A DNA stretch of 8,312 nt. It comes from an uncultured Clostridia bacterium (lineage in GTDB: Bacteria > Bacillota > Clostridia > Oscillospirales > Ruminococcaceae). Below the pieces are notes generated by a model. That model worked only from the letters and a program-made list of their open reading frames with translations, was not told the origin of the DNA and did not search any database. A program made the translations under genes and the position numbers. Positions 5,763 to 8,312 of this stretch are shown here, one piece after another. The stretch spans positions 1 through 8,312 of the forward strand of contig CAMYUO010000054.1 in assembly GCA_947302065.1 (NCBI GenBank), read 5' to 3'. Numbering within the stretch: the stretch's first letter is position 1; the number at the start of each line of letters is the position of its first letter.

Positions 5763-8138
5763 TTATTTTGAGATCACAGCCGCATTATGTGCAAGGTTAT
5801 TTGGAACGACTGCTGTGCCTCCGAGAGAATACAGCACGGCTACCCTTTTCTGCTTAAGGTACTCTTTGTGAACATCTGTGAGTGCGCCGTCAGCGAGCAG
5901 TACAGGCGACTTCCTCATTGCAGCGTATACACCGCCGGCAAGCGCATCCGGGAAATCAAGTCCCTTTGCGATGAACAGCGACTTTCCTGTCAGGCTGCTT
6001 TCAAATGCGGTATTGACCTTCGTGCAGGTCTCGTATCTGTTTTTGCCTGCGATCCTTTCTACATCGGTGTTTGCTTTGAGTCCAAGAGTCGATGCGACAG
6101 AATTGAGCATCTGGTCTGAAATAACACCCTCGCCTCCAACGATATATGCATGCTTAATCGTTGATTTGTTGTTTTTGAGGTAAGCCTTTGTTGCGGCATC
6201 TATCTCGCCATTTGTGTTGAGATAAAGTATAGCGGATGATCTGCTCGCAGCAACCGAGCTTACAGACAACGCATCGGCGAAATTATGACCGTAGACGAAG
6301 AACACCTCGGTCGGCGCTTTGTTAAGCTTTTTATCAAGCAGCTTTGAGATTTCAGAAGCGGTCTCGAATCTTGTCTTGCCTGCGACCCTGCGGACAATGC
6401 GATTAGTTGATTTGAGCGTGTTTTCGACATTTTCGCTCACAGCACCTGTGCCGCCTAGAATAAAAATATTCTTAGCACCGAGCCTTTTGATCTCATTAAG
6501 AGTTTCTGTCGGAAGCTTATCTTTATCTGTGAGCAGGATAGGCGCACTAAATGCCGCTGCAAGCGGAACACCTGCGAGCGCATCTGCATAATCCCTGCCG
6601 CTTGCGAGTATAACGCTGCTGCCGGATGCGGTGCTGTATTCAATCGACGATATCTTTGCAGCAGTCGCATATCTATTTGCGCCTGCGAGTCGGGAAAGTG
6701 CAGTGTATTTGATACCCGAAGTCGAAGCATATTTCAACACATCACTGCCGACGTTGGTTATGATCTTGAAATCAGCGATTTTATTGTCGCCTGTAAAACC
6801 CATTGCATGTGTGCCAACGTTCTTGACGCTGTCGCTTACGGTTATCCTTTTAAGGTTTGTGCACCCGTCAAAAGCCTTGATACCAACCGTTTCAACACCA
6901 CTCGGGATAGTAAACGATGTCAGAGCCGTGCAGTCTTTAAAAGCGCCGTCATCGATCTTTTTGATATTAGACGGTATCGCTGCGCTTTTAAGGGCTTTAC
7001 AGTTATACAATGCACCCAGCGGGATCGTACTCATGCCCTTAGGGAAAGTGATACTTGTCAGACCGGATTTTTCAAATACATAAGAACCCATGGACGTTAC
7101 AGTATCAGGGATAGAGATCTGCTTGAGACTCTTGCAGCCCGAAAACGAATAGTTGAAGATAGTTTTAAGCTTAGCGGGCAGCTTGACGCTTTCAAGAGCA
7201 GTGCAGCTGCCGAACATACAATAATTGATAGTTTCCAGATCATCAGACAGCACGACTTTTTTGAGTTTAGCGCAATCCTCAAAAGCTTGGTCGCCTATAG
7301 AAGTCACAGTCTTTGGGATAGTAATAGATTCAAGCGCTGAACCTTGAAAAACATAACCGCCTATCGTCTTGAGGCCGGCGGATAAGTTGATGCTTTTAAG
7401 TCCGGACTGAAAGAAAGCCTGATTTTCAATGGTCTGCACAGAGCTCGGGATATTGATCGATCTCAGTTTCTCACAGCATGCAAAAGCACACATACCGATC
7501 TTCGTAAGACTGTTGCTCAGGGTAACACTTTCAAGTTCATCACAAGAGCCAAATACATCACTTTTCAATTCCTTGATACTTGAAGGTAAGGTAACGCTTT
7601 TGAGATCTGAACCGGAAAATGCACTCATCTCTAAGCTTGTCAGCGAGTTCGGGAGCTTGACAGACTTGAGACTTGAGCTTTCAAAAGCATACTTGTCGAT
7701 CTTTGTAACACCGTTTGGCAGATCCAGGCTCTGAACACTGCTGTAATTGAATGCATATTTGCCGATCGTCGTTACTGTTGACGGGATACTTACCGTCTTA
7801 TTGCAACACCTGTAAAACATATAAGTTCCGATATATGTGATGCCCGAACCGATAACGACATCCTTGATGTCTGACCTGTAATAAAATGGTGACAGATTAT
7901 TGAATTTATCGTAGTCGTACATCTTACCGGTTCCTGTTATGGTCAATGTACCGTCTTTAAGTTTCCAGGTGATATTGTCACCTATTTTTCCCGATGTCGC
8001 TGTGCTTGCTGTGCCCTCTGCGCTTGTAGTCAGGCTTGCGCTCTGACCGATAAAGCCCTGCGGCAAAGCCGATGCCGAACCGAACACCAATGCCAATGCT
8101 GCAGCGATCGAGATAACTTTTGTTTTTATGGTTTTCAC
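5763..8138 (-). CDS. LRR (BspA-type) surface protein with three CWB2 anchor modules, 791 aa
   Basis: Predicted secreted wall protein and the longest of the three paralogues. Residues 1 to about 40 form a signal peptide (MKTIKTK, hydrophobic core, then LPQG at 25-28). A pre-LRR module at 51-76 carries GDNITWKL and LTITGTGKMYDY. Sixteen LRR_5 units of 22-23 residues cover 91-448, followed by a spacer (FKIITNVGSDVLKYASTSGIKY). CWB2 modules lie at about 483-580, 585-688 and 694-791, with DYADAL, NFADAL and DFPDAL cores and PILLTD, AILYLN and PVLLAD strands. The start codon is GTG: no upstream ATG fits, AGGGGGAG sits five bases before it, and the first residues match the ATG-started 698-aa paralogue (MKTIKTK against MKTITTK). 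A cell-wall anchored adhesin is the likely role; the ligand is not knowable from the sequence. It has its own promoter and terminator, so it is monocistronic as far as visible. Confidence 0.93.
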   Translation of the reverse strand: MKTIKTKVISIAAALALVFGSASALPQGFIGQSASLTTSAEGTASTATSGKIGDNITWKLKDGTLTITGTGKMYDYDKFNNLSPFYYRSDIKDVVIGSGITYIGTYMFYRCCNKTVSIPSTVTTIGKYAFNYSSVQSLDLPNGVTKIDKYAFESSSLKSVKLPNSLTSLEMSAFSGSDLKSVTLPSSIKELKSDVFGSCDELESVTLSNSLTKIGMCAFACCEKLRSINIPSSVQTIENQAFFQSGLKSINLSAGLKTIGGYVFQGSALESITIPKTVTSIGDQAFEDCAKLKKVVLSDDLETINYCMFGSCTALESVKLPAKLKTIFNYSFSGCKSLKQISIPDTVTSMGSYVFEKSGLTSITFPKGMSTIPLGALYNCKALKSAAIPSNIKKIDDGAFKDCTALTSFTIPSGVETVGIKAFDGCTNLKRITVSDSVKNVGTHAMGFTGDNKIADFKIITNVGSDVLKYASTSGIKYTALSRLAGANRYATAAKISSIEYSTASGSSVILASGRDYADALAGVPLAAAFSAPILLTDKDKLPTETLNEIKRLGAKNIFILGGTGAVSENVENTLKSTNRIVRRVAGKTRFETASEISKLLDKKLNKAPTEVFFVYGHNFADALSVSSVAASRSSAILYLNTNGEIDAATKAYLKNNKSTIKHAYIVGGEGVISDQMLNSVASTLGLKANTDVERIAGKNRYETCTKVNTAFESSLTGKSLFIAKGLDFPDALAGGVYAAMRKSPVLLADGALTDVHKEYLKQKRVAVLYSLGGTAVVPNNLAHNAAVISK
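6795..7868 (-). repeat. LRR_5 repeat array, 16 units
   Basis: Sixteen successive units with the pattern L.S(I/V).(I/L)P..(V/L)..I...AF..C, for example LESITIPKTVTSIGDQAF and LTSFTIPSGVETVGIKAF. Units 13-16 have no counterpart in the 698-aa neighbour, which accounts for nearly all of the 93-residue length difference. Confidence 0.85.
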
Positions 8139-8143
8139 TGATA

Positions 8144-8151
8144 CTCCCCCT
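8144..8151 (-). promoter_or_regulatory. Ribosome binding site of the GTG-started 791-aa protein
   Basis: AGGGGGAG on the minus strand, five bases before GTG at 8138. It is a weaker match to the anti-Shine-Dalgarno than the AGGAGG of the two paralogues. Together with GTG this predicts a lower initiation rate despite the strong promoter. Confidence 0.65.
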
Positions 8152-8171
8152 GTAATACATCATACTACACT

Positions 8172-8200
8172 ACTATATCACATAGCAAATAAAGTGTCAA
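8172..8200 (-). promoter_or_regulatory. sigma-A promoter of the 791-aa surface protein
   Basis: A perfect TTGACA (8195-8200) and TATAGT (8172-8177) with a 17-base spacer on the minus strand. TGA just before the -10 adds an extended -10 element. This is the best promoter in the window. Transcription would begin about 30 bases ahead of the start codon. Confidence 0.85.
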
Positions 8201-8221
8201 CAATTATATATCTTTCAGCGC

Positions 8222-8252
8222 AAAAAAACAGAGCAGCGTTATGCTGCCCTGT
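8222..8252 (-). terminator. Rho-independent terminator of the gene entering from the right
   Basis: On the minus strand ACAGGGCAGC (8243-8252) pairs with GCTGCTCTGT (8228-8237) through one G-U pair, with loop ATAAC. A run of seven T follows (8222-8228). It lies nine bases past the TAA at 8262 and isolates that gene from the promoter of the 791-aa protein. Confidence 0.85.
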
Positions 8253-8261
8253 TATCTGTTA

Positions 8262-8312
8262 TTATTCTGTGCTGTCAGATTCAGCTTCCGGCTCGATGTA
8301 CAGGTCGCCGTA
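8262..8312 (-). CDS. C-terminal end of an unidentified gene
   Basis: Sixteen codons and TAA, reading YGDLYIEPEAESDSTE, enter from the right edge. The frame is chosen because its stop lies just before a strong terminator in the same direction, and because the acidic, low-complexity tail is typical of a protein C-terminus. Another frame stays open a little longer (to about 8256) and cannot be fully excluded. The fragment is too short to assign a family. Confidence 0.5.
   Translation of the reverse strand, partial: YGDLYIEPEAESDSTE

Noticed and set aside
6795..7868. Regular repeat spacing that might suggest a CRISPR or tandem DNA repeat
   Set aside because: The period of about 66-69 bases reflects 22-23-residue LRR units. 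The base sequences are diverged and lie inside an open reading frame.
941..8138. Sortase anchoring of the surface proteins
   Set aside because: No LPxTG-type motif, hydrophobic stretch and basic tail occur at any of the C-termini. LPQG is N-terminal, and the CWB2 modules already account for attachment.

Overview
The window looks like a piece of chromosome from a low-to-mid GC anaerobic Firmicute. A gut or rumen Clostridia member of the Ruminococcus type is my best guess. This rests on strong AGGAGG-type ribosome sites, sigma-A promoters, Rho-independent terminators, and surface proteins that pair BspA-type leucine-rich repeats (LRR_5) with cell-wall-binding repeat 2 (CWB2) modules. The genus is an inference from style and was not tested by any search. 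Every gene I can support reads on the minus strand.

Layout, in the direction of transcription from right to left. (a) 8262-8312 is the last 16 codons of an unidentified gene with an acidic tail, followed by a terminator at 8222-8252. (b) 5763-8138 is a 791-aa LRR-CWB2 surface protein with a GTG start, its own consensus promoter (8172-8200) and its own terminator (5703-5738). (c) 3292-5603 is a second LRR-CWB2 gene with its own promoter (5665-5693) and terminator (3246-3280). It has fewer LRRs, an InlB-like beta domain split by an inserted stretch of unknown type, and a one-base frameshift in the second CWB2 module. The shift leaves a 606-aa open product and a detached C-terminal piece. (d) 941-3037 is a third, 698-aa LRR-CWB2 protein closely related to (b), ended by a terminator at 896-926. 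(e) 1-740 is the first 246 codons of an AMP-forming adenylation enzyme of NRPS type, with its own promoter (774-802). It runs off the left edge.

The three central genes share one architecture: Sec signal peptide, short N-terminal module, LRR array, then three CWB2 modules. They are best read as exported proteins held non-covalently on the cell wall through CWB2, with the LRR part facing outward as an adhesin or binding surface. Each has its own regulatory signals, so the block looks like a tandem paralogue family rather than one operon. The LRR and middle parts vary most between copies, while the CWB2 anchor is kept. The adenylation gene is a separate unit with no evident functional tie to the surface proteins.

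I saw no RNA genes, insertion sequences, CRISPR arrays or attachment sites. The most unusual points are the frameshifted copy, the domain-in-domain insertion in that copy, the shared LPQG motif in all three signal peptides, a consistently altered middle CWB2 module, and an adenylation domain lacking the usual Asp at the amino-group contact.
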